Assembly: GCF_000150275.1 (NCBI RefSeq)
Contig: NW_002060950.1
Span: 2,873,833-2,937,832, forward strand
Reading direction: 5' to 3'
DNA: 64,000 nucleotides
Source of the DNA: Trichoplax adhaerens
Lineage: Eukaryota > Placozoa > Uniplacotomia > Trichoplacea > Trichoplacidae
Every line of letters begins with the position of its first letter. Position 1 is the stretch's first letter. Below are positions 1-13,979 of the stretch, in pieces. The notes below the pieces were generated by a model. That model did no database searches. It worked only from the letters and a program-made list of their open reading frames with translations, and had not been told where the DNA came from. Position numbers and translations under genes: made by a program.

Positions 1-3000
1 TATCTTTAAAATTCATCTTAAATCAATTGGATGTTTAATATACCTTATATCGAGATTGCTTCAACTACAGATTGCAAGGTCAAAATTTTGGCCCCATAAG
101 TATAACTCTAGGCTAACCAATTTTTCGATGCCATGTAATTTCCGTCATTGAACGTAATGTACTGTATCATACAAGTTGAATAAGTCGCTAATGACCAATT
201 AATATTAGATAGCAGCAAGATAATATGGAAATGATGAGTGATTGAAGTGACATGAATGTAAAGAAGTTAGTAACACAAAGTAGACACGTTATACTCATTA
301 GATTATATAAACAAGTACGTTATATAGTTAATAGAGATGGCCATCTCAAGTAATTATAGTAGAATGATTATAATGGATGACTTCAATAGCAACTGTAATT
401 GTACTAGTACACCGAGTGTGACCAGAATGACTGCTATTGCTTCCCATGTAGTGCTTCAGTAGTTGGGGAGAAGTCGGCTATCATGAATTGATAAAATTAT
501 CCTGCTAACTAATGCAGTACACGACTGAGTTTGACTATGATTATATACTCGTAGAATACTAGTGAATCTTCATTTCGGCTTCACGGTGACACCTACAGTA
601 CTTGGGTACAATAGTTCGAGAACAATATTCGCTACCATTCATCTTCATGCAACGCTCGATATCTGCCAGCAACTTATATGATTGTTATATTCGTATTGAT
701 ACGATGAACTTGTGGCTTTGCCAAGATACTTAGTAAACCACGACAAATTATTGCATCCGGCAAATCATATCATCAAACACATTTTGCAAAGCAGCAATAA
801 TACCGAATAAGAGAATATGCAAATTGATATGATACACTACAATAGTTGTTAGCAGCGCTCATGCTTGAATAGTTCCGTAGATCGATGGGCCTGGAATTTT
901 TATGATAGCAGTTACAGTATGCCACATACAATGCTATCTTTTATTGACTTTTCAACACATGTCTACTGAGGTGTTTCGATCAATATTTTCTTATGACTCT
1001 CAGTACAAGTAGAGTTCCTATTTAAACTAGTTTGCTTTTGCTAGAGCAAAATGATATGTATACTAGCGACAAAGATTTACAGTATGTTGCTCAAGTACTC
1101 CTTCTTTTCCTATATATTTGTTGAATTTCTTATTTAGCAGCTAATGACTACATTTTTTTCGAAAATGACAGTAAAGCCCAATCTCGTGAAATCAACTTTT
1201 GTAACTGAACTGGATGAATGTATCTCTAATTTAGTGTAGTACTGAAGATGATAATAGTTACCGTTGCTTTGTTCTATTTTTTAAGATTTTACACTCAAAT
1301 ATATACTTACGTACATAACATGGGCACTGATCCTAACAATCCATTCATCCAAGAACAAATGTCTTCCACTAGTCTAAAATATATGAAAAGGGTAAAGAAG
1401 CAGGAGAGAACTTCTGCGCCATACTCTATACTATATATACGCGTATCTCAAATATTCAAACATAATAAAAAAATGGGATCGTATAGTACACTCTGATATT
1501 TTTAACTTTGAATAGATCATGTATTTGATATTTTTTTATTTATTATCATTGACGAGACACACTTGGGTTGTCAGTTATAGAATTGGATGCACTTGAAACT
1601 TGCCAATAGACGTGATTCAACATGTTTTGATTCTTGAGAAATTATCAATTAACTCCTTTCTTGGGTTTTTCACTCATGTCAAAAATTGTCATCAAAAAAT
1701 ACATGAAAGACTCTTTAATATATTGTTTGAAGATAACTCAGTTAATACAATAAAAAATAGAGGCTTTCTTGCATCTTAAAAACATAGTGCATATCATAAT
1801 CGATTTCTGTTGGTTGTCATGTTTTAAACTGTAACTATGCCTATTAGTTATGATTTAAGCTAGGCATGATGAAGATGTGACCATCATTAAAGCTACAGTA
1901 CGTTATATCTAGTGGATATTAATCATCGCTATGTACTGTACTGTCGTATTTTGATCACAATATTATTTTCTGCAAACTATTTCATGTATTAGTAGATATT
2001 GTATTATATGGTCAAATCTATTTTTTACCATTTCAGTAAACACTTATTACTTTTACTTTCTCGTCATATTATACAAATACCATTGTAATTGATTTTATTG
2101 TCGTAATGACTCCAATTCTTAACGTCATCTGTGATCTTTTGATTGGACATAAGGCTATGAGTATATTAATGAATGTTGTTAATATCACTAATCCGGTAAA
2201 TAAAAAAATATGAGCACAGTAGAATATGTTTAATAACGATCATTTCAACTCATGTCTTCCCATTTTAATTATTATTATCGTATCTATATATCTTTGATTG
2301 CATTCTAGACTTGATTATTCCATGACGTTATTGAATTTATAACCGTTATTTCATGAATATGTTTTGCTTTATCGAGTTAAAAGCTTTCTACTTTAAGGAA
2401 AAAAAACAAAAAAGTAACCATATAAATGCTTCCAAAGTTTAGCAGCGCGATAAATTAGTTCGTAATTGCTACATTACCAAGCTGTCATGTAGCATCCGAC
2501 AATTTGGCGCTTCGATTATGAATAGTTCATTAAAGATAAATGTGGTAGCTTGGAAATAAAAAACTATTCTCTACCAAGATGTATAGGATACCAATTTTTT
2601 TTCTTACACGTCTATGTACAGTACTGTATAACTTCGTGTACAGTATAAACGTGTCGATCACGATGAGCATTGATTGTTACCTACTTACAGACAGTATCAT
2701 ATTAATGGACACACGCAAAAAATTGAGTGTACGTGCGAATATATATTTATGCCATGTAATGTACTGTGTATAATATTGATACTCTCATGTCTTATCATAA
2801 GTTACCATTTTCGACAGTTAAATAGATGCACGTAATTGATTGATTTGGTGACTTTTCCTTTAAATAGACAGACATAATGTAGCCGTAATTACTTTATTAT
2901 TATGTTTTATTATAATTATCCTAACTACTATTTACTGTATTGTCATAGAAATTGTGCACTTATCTTGTCTTGGTTGAAAAGAAACTGAAGGTACATTAGT

Positions 3001-3038
3001 TTATCATTATTAAGCGACGACGTGAGTTGACCACCTCG
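1..3038. other. AT-rich stretch upstream of the PKA regulatory-subunit exon
   Basis: I see no convincing coding exon here. The longest open frame (1248-1496, +) has low-complexity hydrophobic content and no family resemblance. The missing N-terminal dimerisation/docking exon of the PKA regulatory subunit could lie here or further upstream, but I found no match to its amphipathic helices. Short palindromic TACAGTACTGTA-like strings recur, for example around 2617-2645. Confidence 0.5.
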
Positions 3039-6000
3039 ATGGAAGAAGACAATTTATCACCATTGGCTAACCATGCCGGTGCCAATTTGCCTCATTCACG
3101 ATATTTAAAATCGAGGAGATTGTCGATTAGTGCTGAAGCTTGTAACTTTGATAGTGATGGCGAAGAAGAAGGATCTGGTAAAGATTTAGTAGTGGTAAGT
3201 CATGATAAGAGTAATGCTCGCATAATCACACTGTATTAATGCATGGTCGTCATGTTGATTAATTTTCGATGACTTATCATTTTGAGTTATCAATTTTCAA
3301 TTAATTTAACTAAATGATTTCTGTTAAGGCATAAAAAGTTATATAGCAATTACTGATTTATGTACAAATCATCCTGTGACTCAAATGGTTTCTGAATTTA
3401 AATGCTGTTTCCTATTCTTTTATTTCAAGTAACATTGAGAATGTACAGTACAGTACTTATAATATTGGCGAACCTTTCTGTCTGCTGTAGCTATGCATAG
3501 TAATTATAGAATTATTATTGCAGATACCGTGTTAAAATGACTATATTTGCTAACGAATTTTGAGAACTAGACGAGTATATCTATGAGAAAATAACTTGAA
3601 GGAATAATGACATGGACATTATAGAATCTAGTGCATTTTCTGTTTTTATTTCTTTACTATTTTTTCCTATTATATAATTCTTTCGTCGTTGATAATATTC
3701 GCTATTAATTGTCGATCGACTCTTGCAGATATGAAAATATGCGTTTCAATTTCGTGACGTTTTTCAATATTGTTCACCCCGTGTAATGAAAGGACTATAG
3801 TTTATAGGCCATTATCACCGTAAAGTAGAATATAAGTTAATAAGTATTTGATATTGTGTCTTAAATACATGAACGTTACTTTATTTAAAATCAAATTTCA
3901 AAATAACATTATCGTTGCGCTAGTTCTTATGTATCTCGCATTATTCAGCGAAGCAGTAAACTTCACTATGAACTAACCATTAAATATCACAGTGAAACAT
4001 ATACATTATAAATTTCGCATCATCGTTTTATAGAGAATGCATTACAATATTACGTCCAAGTTGAGGAATTTTTGACAGAGGGCGAAAAACTACGATGTTA
4101 TAATTTAGCAGATGATAAATTTCTGTACTGTGTTTCAAGGTCCCTTTAAGCAAATTTATTGTAGTGGCAGATACTATTAGCTTAATATATCCCCACTTAT
4201 TGGTGTTATCATGCCGCACAATATAGTGCATACCTAGTAATGGAAAAACTTATTAATAAGTACTTCGTACTTAGTTTAGAAATGATGACATATGGGAGTT
4301 TCAATATACCGATATTCATATTGATACTTATTGATGCAATATTGATAAAGTATGAATGATATGGATTATTGAAGACTATGACTGTTGTATCGGGTTTCTT
4401 TTTATGTCATTTTAATATCTCAATATGCCAGCACTTACCTCTTTTTCTTTCATAAATATATTGAATTGAAAGCAAATTTACATCTTGATCGATAAAGTAA
4501 AATTCTGTCATCTTTAAGTCATTTATGTTTCATAAAGCCATTAATTAAATCATTTCTTTTTTCATTTTTTAAACGCGTTAATCTCTTGTGTGGCATACAT
4601 CAAACCCGGGGGCATAAATACCGTTTTAATACTTGCAATACATTTTTGTACGATATTCTTCGACTACTGTACTATTGTTTAAAATTATAACCCTAAACTT
4701 GTATATATTATCGTATCATATTATCGTCAATCTGTTATATCTTTTTATATTTGTAATGTTCAAAAAGACCAACATTTAAAATATTGGAAAAATTCTTTTT
4801 GCAGTTGGTAAATTGCTTTGAATTCAGCGATTGCTATGATAACGAAGTAAAAATGATGATATACAGTATATTAAGGATAAGACTGCAATAAATAAATAAT
4901 ACCGTACTTAATGCATAGGCAAAATTATAATCATCGATATTACGCTGACGAATGTGATCGTATTTTTTACAGTAGATGTTAACAGAGTCGACATTGATAC
5001 GACTTTAATACGACATTAGCACATTAGAAAGAAACCCATAGTGCATACGTACTGCGTCTTGTTTTAGGCTTTAATTCGTTAAACAATTTCTGATGGATAA
5101 GTTAATCAGTAGAAGTTGTACAGAGTTGATAGATTTCTCGTATGTGGGATAAAGGTACTATGCCATCGATGGAAGATTTGCCAGTGTATCAAATATCTGA
5201 TGTTTAATATTCAGTGATTAAAGGCTACGCTTGCGATTTTTTACGCAGTTAATGCTATTTAATTGACCTATTTGTTAATTCTACGGTTTTACTATTTCAA
5301 AAATCAATCAGAACTAGTACAAAAATTAGCGTATATCTTTCTTTAATTATATCATATTGACGATGTTTGTAGCTTCAGCTAACATACCGATAAAATTTAA
5401 ATTCCATGTAATATAAAAACCTTTAAATATCGTCGTTATGCAATTTAAGGTTAACAAGGAGTCGTCATGTGTATATGCTATACCGATCAGCGATTATAAA
5501 TATTATTAGATGAGATTTGTTGCTGTTGCATCATTTTGCATTCCTGCCAAAAGCAAGATCAAATCGTTAAGCTGTTGGATGATAAAATTACGAATATAGT
5601 GCGACTTAAAATTGCAGCCTATATTGTACGTAGAGAGGCAATTTATTGTACAAATTACGGAAATGATATTGTAATGCTACACTTTATTTGGTATCTATGA
5701 TCTGAAATAATTGAAATGAATTTTAGTCCTTTACACAGATGATTTATTACCGAATAGAGTATTTAGAACGAGCGACAAATTCGATACACCCTTCTTATGT
5801 GAAATATCAAATGTATCTACTCAATTTCAATTTGTTATTGAAGAGCAGTTATTATAGGATTCCTAAAAGCAACTTAATTTAGATGTAAATGATGTGTAAT
5901 TTAATCCGTCAGTCGTCTACGGTGAAGGTGATAACTTTTTCTTATATTTTTAACTATTTATCATACCTTATTGCTAGTTATCATGACTAAATATAGAAAC

Positions 6001-8870
6001 TCATTATAAATTATTAGATGGAGTTATATGATAATCCGTTCAGATTTAGATAAATTACTTTCAAATATTCATCATAATTACTGATTAAGTTATAAATGAT
6101 ATTTAATGATATAAACGATGGATTATAATTCCTCGAAACTTAATGAAAATGCATTTAATGAGAGATTTTAACTTAGTATGATTACTTCACATATACCTTA
6201 TAACCTATCATTACATGTGATCTCTATAAAGAATAATTGTAATATGAATACAATTTATCGATATTTTGAAAGGGTAGGACTTTAAATAATCTATAATTAT
6301 AATGCAATGATCAAACTTTTGTTTTATGTCTAGTTGATTTCTTGAATACATTTTATCAACTACGCCTTAAGATTTAGTAACTTTCTTTGGCTCTTTTTAA
6401 TTGGACTTGTATATTCATAGTCTAATAACAAAACTAAAAAAATAGGGCATAAAGTTACTTATATCACGTTATCATTAATGATACTAAATATACACCGTAT
6501 TGCAGACGTAATCAGCCTTGACTCTTAAAAGAATTAATTAAATCGAATACTATATATGTAATCAACTGGACGAAAATTAACTAAATACTATTAATTCTTA
6601 TGATCGAAGTTAGTATTAATACTGAAGGCCTCGATTAATGAAGTAAATATCAAAAGCAGTCTAACGAATGAAATGATTGGTGATTATGTTATTATAATTA
6701 TCGAAATAATTGTAATTGAATTTTAGGTATTAATCTTTTCGTGATAGTTTCCTGTAAGGCTGTAACAGTAAGATTAGTACAATAGGGTTATGCCTTCTTT
6801 GGCGTCTTATATCCTCAACTAAATGATATTTGAGTAATAGTCTCATATTGTGATATGATTCTATATCTATCAGTAGTACCGCTACGTAGTGCAAACAATA
6901 TTAGAATAACATGCACCTGTTTCAACATAGTCTGGCTCTGTGGATATTGTAATAATACAATTACTGCTATTGTTACTATATTTCAAGTCAATGCAAGACT
7001 GTCATAATTGCTGATTAGCTAATAATAACGACTAGTTATTTTATTGACATTTTTATATTCCTGTCAAGTATAAAGATATAACTAACTTACTGTACTTGTG
7101 GTCAAGACATAAATAGAAGCCACATTTACATGTTATTGTAGTGGAAAAAGTTAAATCCAGATGAAACAATAACAAATAGGTATTGCTTTTAGTATCCGTT
7201 GAGTTGATATTTGTTTTTACTATGATTACATCTGAACCTATTGTCTAATTTCCTTCACCTGTTCTTGTTGTCCTGGTATTTAAGAATTAGCTCAACATTT
7301 TGGTTTACAATTAATGGGTCTTCCATCAATGATCTAACTAAAAATAACACATCTGATAATTGATTTACATTTTGTAGATTGTAATTTTTTAGCTCAGATT
7401 TATAGCAGATTTTAGCAGGAACTGAAGTGCAAAGTGATTAAATATTAGTGCTATTGACTTAACATCATCATCGTTACAGCCTGTCGTTATCATTGTATAG
7501 CTTCAACGTAATTTAAACTGCTTTTGGCTCAGGGTGGGGTGATTTTACACATAAGTAGTATAGCAGCATTTGCGCTACTGCAAGGTTGCTGACACGTATA
7601 TAGATGCTATAAATTCATATAGTATATCATTTTTAGCTGAAATCCAATCTATGTTTTATAACAGCTAATATTGTTAATTCTTTAACTGATTTAAAATTTT
7701 TAAATTTTAAAAAGAAATTATTCCTGTAGAGAAATATTTAAAACTTATTATTACCTTTAGGTTAAACATCCTAAAAGTGATGAACAGTTGGCTCGATTAA
7801 ATAGTGCAATTACCAAAACCTTCGTTTTCAAAGCATTAAATGATGAACAACGTGAATTAGTTATTGACTCAATGTACGAGAAGTGTGTGGCTAAAGGTAA
7901 GAAATATTAAATATCAAAATCGGGATAATTGATGGCATGCATAGCTGAGCATCATACCGTCTTTATGAATAATTATAACAACCGCTTGTATATAGAATAA
8001 ATGACCGGAAATTAGCATAATGTTATAATGTTACTCCATAATTTTATATCGTTATGTAAATAGGTTATGACGATAGTATCAGCTTTCTGTACTCATTCTT
8101 ACTGTGGGAATTTTTGATACAGTGCACAAAGCTTTATCTAAAGTATATGAAACGATTTATTATCATTAGGAAATGACGTTATTCGTCAAGGCGATGATGG
8201 CGATAATTTCTATATTGTTGATGCCGGCATTTTTGAAGCCATTGTTAAACGAGACGGCAAAAGTGAAGTTGTCTTCAAATACGATAATTCTGGTAGCTTT
8301 GGCGAGCTAGCATTGATGTACAATACCCCCCGATCGGCCACAGTGCGTGCTTCTACGGACGGTGTACTATGGACTTTGAGTGGTGAAATGTTCCGACAAA
8401 TTGTCTTAAAAGCTGCTCGAAAGAAGAGGGAAGAATTCCGTAAATTGTTACAATCTGTAACCATATTGAAAGAACTGAGTACATACGAATTGGAAAATGT
8501 TGCGGATGCGTTAATTTTAAAAAAGTATAAGAATGGTGAATGTATCTTTAAGGAAGGTGATCAAGCGTACGAATTATACTTTGTATTAGCAGGTGCGGTC
8601 GAAATCCGAATGCTTGATAAATCAAACAGACAAAGTGGCCAACAAGTAAAAATAACAGAGTGTCCAGTTGGCAGTTACTTCGGCGAACTTGCGTGGCTAA
8701 AAAAGGATCCTAGGGCAGCATCGGCCTATGCTCTTGGTAATGTAACTTTAGCTGAATTGGACGTTTACGCATTTGAACGTTTACTCGGCCCTTGTCGCGA
8801 AATTATGGAAAGAAATGCCAAGGCATACGAAAAACCATTAATTGAGAAATTTGGCTCGTTGGCAATGTAA
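3039..8870 (+). CDS. PRKAR2: cAMP-dependent protein kinase type II regulatory subunit (three exons)
   Basis: This subunit holds the PKA catalytic subunit inactive until cAMP binds. Visible coding exons are 3039-3194, 7761-7896 and 8170-8870, with GT-AG borders and consistent phases, giving about 330 residues. Exon 1 carries the inhibitor site SRRLSISAE; a serine after RRL marks a phosphorylatable type II site, followed by an acidic stretch. Exon 2 begins VKHPKSDEQLARL. Exon 3 encodes both cyclic-nucleotide-binding domains, with phosphate-binding cassettes FGELALMYNTPRSATVRA and FGELAWLKKDPRAASAYA; the Glu and Arg that contact cAMP are present in both. The first intron is about 4.6 kb. ATG 3039 is the first in-frame Met. 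An open extension back to an AG at 2998-2999 is possible, so a further 5' exon may exist. No N-terminal dimerisation/docking helices are visible, whereas known RII proteins are near 400 residues. Identity is certain; the start is not. Confidence 0.95.
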
Positions 8871-11800
8871 AATTAAGACTTCAGGACCAATTATATTATC
8901 ATAATGTTGCAGCTAGTGATGCTGTTAGGGTAGGCAACCATTCCAGCTGTTTCAAATCGACCGTAGTTAGTTTTATCTACCATAAGAAAGCGATTTTGAC
9001 ACCGACAACATCGACGAAAAATTTAATTTCGACAAGACTATTGGCAATTTCTCGTAAAAAATGTGTATTTGTATGTAATATCTTTGTCCTTACATGTAGT
9101 ATAATTATTTTAGAAATTATCCAACGTGTGGCAATCGATTGCTGAAATTATAAAATTTCGTAGCAAATTTACATTACTTTAGAAAATATATCAAGGACAT
9201 GAATTGTGCTATTATAAAGTGCATTTACGATATCAGTTGATGATCGTTGGTTTGAGGTATTAATGAGCAATTTAAGGTTTACATACTTTGATGTTGGCCA
9301 GCTAATTATTAATGATATTTTTAGTTAGTGACTGTTGATAAAGTATTACGAGTTAAATTTACTTACCAATTGCTAAATGTCAAGTATTATATTTAATGTT
9401 TTGACTGATAAATGATACCATTAACTGCAGTATTTACATGTTAGTATCTTACTGTATACGTGTATTATTTACCAAGCAAGATGGTACAACGTGATCTAGG
9501 CACAAGACTTGGTATTATATTACACCATCATCTTGGAGCTACTTACAGTCTAGACAATGTGATGATACGCTGTAGTATCTAACGATAACGTTTGTAACTG
9601 TAAGCCGTTGATGACAAAGATATTTTCTGGCTATTTTGTCGAGGAATGTATCTGGTTTGTGTATCATGTTTGCTGTAGTTAGTGAATGTAGCCGCTATAG
9701 TATGAGCTGGTATGAATGATTTGTTCCGGATATACAGTAGTCAGTAGTTTACGAGACAAGTTGCTATACAATCATACCAGTATTTGTTAAGTACTAATAA
9801 AATGTAATCGAGCAAAATTGTATTGGGATATGACGGTAACATTTTCTTACTTGACCTGCTATGATGGAGTGATATATGTGGACTACTAAAACACCAAGGA
9901 CGTGACAATCTCTACGGTGAAATACCATACTGTATGAGTCCAAACTTGATACTGTACGGCGTATTATAGACTTATTGCATAAATTAACATACAAATTGCT
10001 TCATTTTGGAATCATGCGGTAATTATGATTTCACTTTTTAGCGTTCAAATCATGAGTGAATACTGCTAATTCTAAAGCATATGAAATGCGAGTTATTAAT
10101 TTAATTTCTAATTAGATTATAGCGGTAAAATGTTAAAAAGCGCTGTACATCTATTCATTGCAAAAATGAATAATAGGTTAGAAGCGTCGAACGGTATTTT
10201 TGATGGATCTTAGTCATTGGGCTGCTTTTCGTCCGACTGTCATACTAAATGCTGAGCACGCTACTAGATTTAAAGAACATAGCAATGGCACCGTTGTGAG
10301 ATTCAGCATTTTGCGTACATAACGTTATGAAACTCCGTATGTTGATGTGCCCTCGATTCCCCAATCAATATGAGCATTCAGGACTGATAGAGGTACTGTA
10401 GGAGAAAAAGCCTCACTTATACGTATATTTTCATGCATATACTCTGCCGCAGGAAGCATATATAGTAAGATAATCTACCTGTAAATTTTCTTTTAACGTA
10501 CTGCTTTGTGCTGAATACGACAATTTCATTTGAACGGGAAATTAAGTAATGTATATAATTGGTCTAAAACTAAATGCAGCGGTTCTAACCCTATTACTGT
10601 ACCGATAATTTCCCAACCCGCCCATTAATCCTATTGATAATTCCCCTACCCTAAAAATTATTAAAATAATTTTTTCAACAATTTTAACAAAAAATAGCTT
10701 TAACATGAATGAACTCGAAAATTAAGGTAGTACAGAGGTATAGGCTAGATGAGCATAAGCCTGCAGTGTAACTGACTGACTGTCCTGCAACAAAATCGAA
10801 TTTGACAAAGGCATATAAGCATATTTTAACTCCTTAGTATGAAATTACTGTTCCATATTAGTTTCTAAAATTTACCGATAAAGATTAAAAATGAAAATAG
10901 TGACTAGTTGATCACAAGAGTTGACCATAGATTTTACGAGTGGCTAAGGAATGCATTTAATTGTGAATCTGTCTCAAATTGCGGTTATGCTTGCTCATTA
11001 TGGCTAGTGAAAACATATTTAATCTGTGATAATCATAGACTCTAATAATTAATAACTATAATGCGCGTAGTAGTAAAGTATAATATTAAATTTAAGAAAA
11101 ATCAACCGGCGACTAAGTGATCCGATACTTGTCTATCGGGTAATTAATGAAAAGGGAAACTTAATAATAATTCAAGTAAACAGTTCGCATAAATCATTGT
11201 TTTTATCAAAAGACGAATGGATTGAGAAGTAAGTTCTGGAAGATAACTTGCCTGTGCAACGGTAGCGATCTGAGCTTACACTAAATGTTGTGGCTACGTA
11301 AATAATGACCACTTGCAAGAATAAATTAGTAATTCTAAGGTTTAAAGTTAAAAATTACTTTTGATCAGATTTTAACGGTAAGAGTATAACCATGTTATTT
11401 CTTGCAATTTTTCTTTAGTTCGATAAATAAAATAAAAAAGACTACCATCAAGTGTATTATTGAGATTCACTTTATCGGTTTTGCTTAATAATTGCCAATC
11501 TGCTTGATAGCGAATGACCAATTTTTTTATTTTTCGTTACGAGCCATAGACATTAAAGATACATAATAGTTTATTGTGCAAAAACTAATCAATGCAGCAA
11601 TCAAAAGGTGTAGCATTCACTGCTGTATATGAATAGTATAAGTAACAGTGTGAAATATTTGTGATTACTAGCTACTTTTTTTATCTAATAAATGATAATT
11701 AAAACAACAGCTTTGGTTGAAACTTTCAATTTATCGTAAGCTTGAGTCTAAAGTAAAGGCTGTAATTATTATTATAATTATAAGGAAGCGTTAGTATAAG

Positions 11801-11956
11801 CTGTAAAATAGTTCATTTGTTAGGCTAATTCATTTCTCTCGATTGATTAGCTATGATAACGCGTTCTGGTTGTAATAACTTTTTGCTTGAAATAATCTAT
11901 GAGTTAGGTACCGGTATCTAGTCCAAAATAGCTAAGCTGCATCATCATCGAACTTA
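8871..11956. other. Intergenic, no gene recognised
   Basis: About 3 kb of AT-rich sequence between the PKA regulatory subunit and the first peptide-precursor gene. The only track-sized open frame (9794-9994, -) has no recognisable motif, signal peptide or splice context. I see nothing else to annotate. Confidence 0.5.
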
Positions 11957-12574
11957 TCAAGCACTTCTAATCCAATCATTAGATTTTGCCTCATATGCAT
12001 CGTCCCAATCGAAAGAGGTCTTTTGCTGTTGCATAGAAGTACTGATCCAATTACTCGATTTTGCTTCATACGCATCGTCCCAATCGAAAGAGTTCTTTTG
12101 CTGTTGCAGTGAAGTGCCTGCCCAATCATTCGATTTTGCTTGATAGGCATCGTCCCAATTGAAAGAAGTCTTTTGCTGTTGTGAAACAGGCCCTACGAAA
12201 GCGTTCGATTTTCCTTGATAGGCATCATCCCAATCGAAAGAAGTCTTTTGCTGTTGTGAAGCAGGCCCTACTAAAGCGTTCGATTTTCCTTGATAGGCAT
12301 CATCCCAATCGAAAGAAGTCTTTTGCTGTTGTGAAGCAGGCCCTACTAAAGCGTTCGATTTTCCTTGATAGGCATCATCCCAATCGAAAGAAGTCTTTTG
12401 CTGTTGTGAAGCAGGCCCTACTAAAGCGTTCGATTTTCCTTGATAGGCATCATCCCAATCGAAAGAAGTCTTTTGCTGTTGAACAAAATTACCTAATGCA
12501 GCATGTGAAAGGTGTCTAGCAAAGCCGGTTGAAATTATGTAAGCGTACCATATAATCATTACCTTGCCCCACAT
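11957..12574 (-). CDS. Secreted repetitive peptide precursor (25-residue repeats with SFDWDDAY core)
   Basis: The frame encodes 205 residues. The start MWGKVMIIWYAYIISTGFA looks like a signal peptide and is followed by RHLSHAALGNFV. Seven tandem 25-residue repeats follow; each begins QQQK and continues with a (T/N)SF(D/N)WDDAY core. In repeats 1-4 the core is followed by QGK, in repeat 5 by QAK and in the last two by EAK, then a variable tail such as SNALVGPAS or SNDWAGTSL. Codons 1-11 of the longer frame (from 12607) would precede the hydrophobic segment, so I place the start at 12574. The first four repeats are nearly identical in DNA and the C-terminal ones diverge, suggesting recent expansion. 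Signal peptide plus tandem units separated by single lysines resembles a neuropeptide-type prohormone; QGK could give an amidated C terminus after cleavage at Lys. A structural secreted repeat protein is the alternative. I recognise no family. Confidence 0.72.
   Translation of the reverse strand: MWGKVMIIWYAYIISTGFARHLSHAALGNFVQQQKTSFDWDDAYQGKSNALVGPASQQQKTSFDWDDAYQGKSNALVGPASQQQKTSFDWDDAYQGKSNALVGPASQQQKTSFDWDDAYQGKSNAFVGPVSQQQKTSFNWDDAYQAKSNDWAGTSLQQQKNSFDWDDAYEAKSSNWISTSMQQQKTSFDWDDAYEAKSNDWIRSA
11960..12484. repeat. 75-bp tandem repeat array, seven coding copies
   Basis: Direct repeats of 75 bp, head to tail without spacers, coincide exactly with the 25-residue protein repeats. The four units at the high-coordinate side differ by only a few bases and the low-coordinate units are more diverged. 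The frame is kept throughout. Confidence 0.9.
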
Positions 12575-13979
12575 ATTTGCTAAAAATGCTGATTTACTCC
12601 AATTCAAACCTGAAGTTATAAAGAATCGCTGTTATGAGTGTGGGTTTAAGCTAGCTAATCAAGTCAATCAATAAGTTTGTCTTATATATGCTTATTTTAT
12701 GTGGTAGTTAAATTAAAATTATACCAACGATTACCGATTACGTCTTTTATTCATATTGATATAATATGGTCTTGTTAATAGAATTAAGTAATTGCAAAGT
12801 TCAATCTTAATGACAATTAGAATAGAATATAACCTGTTCACAAGTTGTAGTATACTCAAATACGAGGATAATGTAGATGATGCGTTTAGCTGAATAAATG
12901 GACGTTTTTAGCAGGCTTCATTTAGTGCTGCTATTTCTATGATCTTAATCTACATTGTTTACCGTCCAAAATTAGAATTTTAGATGTTAATCAAAATACT
13001 ATTTGTAGCATTGAATAAGCATTCTTACAATAACTAAATATCTAATTATGTATTGCTCATCCAATAATTAAGTTAGCTAATTGCTAGTTACTTATGTAAG
13101 ATATTAGTCAATATTACAGAATCTCGGTATTTTAGTAACATAATAGAAATATAACATGCTTCCATCTGGTTAACATTGATATTAAATCTAAATCTAAATA
13201 TAGCTGATTAGCTTAATTTTAAATCTTCTTTAAACAAAGATATTCTAGTTAATTGTGAATTTTAAATATTTATTAATGCTTCAAATATTACGTCTATTCC
13301 TAAATGTCCAGTTATATATATTATATAGGATTTTCATTCAATTTTAATTTAGATATTCACTCCGGAGATAATTTCATTATTGAGTTACGAATTGAGTCGT
13401 TTTGATTTTTGTACTATGGAGAATTTTAGTACAAGTTAAATTCATAAACAAATTTAATCGCATAAACATCTGCTCTCGAAGATAACCGCTACAAATCAGT
13501 TAACGCTTGGTATTTGAAGTACTACATATGCTTCCAATAATTTTTCAGCATGTAACTACACTATTCTTAGTAATCATGTAAAATTTAGTTTTAGTTGGGC
13601 AACCCAGCTGTAAATTGAGTCGCTACTTCAGTTTTTCCTCAGCAATACGTTATAAAATTTTGATACTAATCAACGCCAGTTGCCATAATGATATATGATA
13701 TATGTATATTGATAGCGATATCTTTGTGCGGTTAAATTTGTTAATTATTATATTGCACCTTTCTAGGGCTGTAACTGTGGACTAGGAATAAAGTTATGAG
13801 TAGCTCTATGACCTCATGTTTCATTCTCGATCCATAAGTATAAAACATGACTTCCTAGTAGATCTAAACACTGAATCAGACCTAAATTGTCCATACCTAT
13901 AAGCTTAATGAAATTATGGTCAAATCTTCTTTAAAATCTGATTGATCATTTCGTAACTAGATTAATCAATGCGTAGGAT

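Noticed and set aside
1248-1496. 82-residue open frame as the missing 5' exon of the PKA subunit
   Set aside because: It does not resemble the dimerisation/docking helices and has no donor in a fitting phase.
12181-12519. Plus-strand repetitive open frame opposite the SFDWDDAY gene
   Set aside because: It mirrors the 75-bp repeat and has no signal peptide; the minus-strand frame has a signal peptide and spans the whole array.
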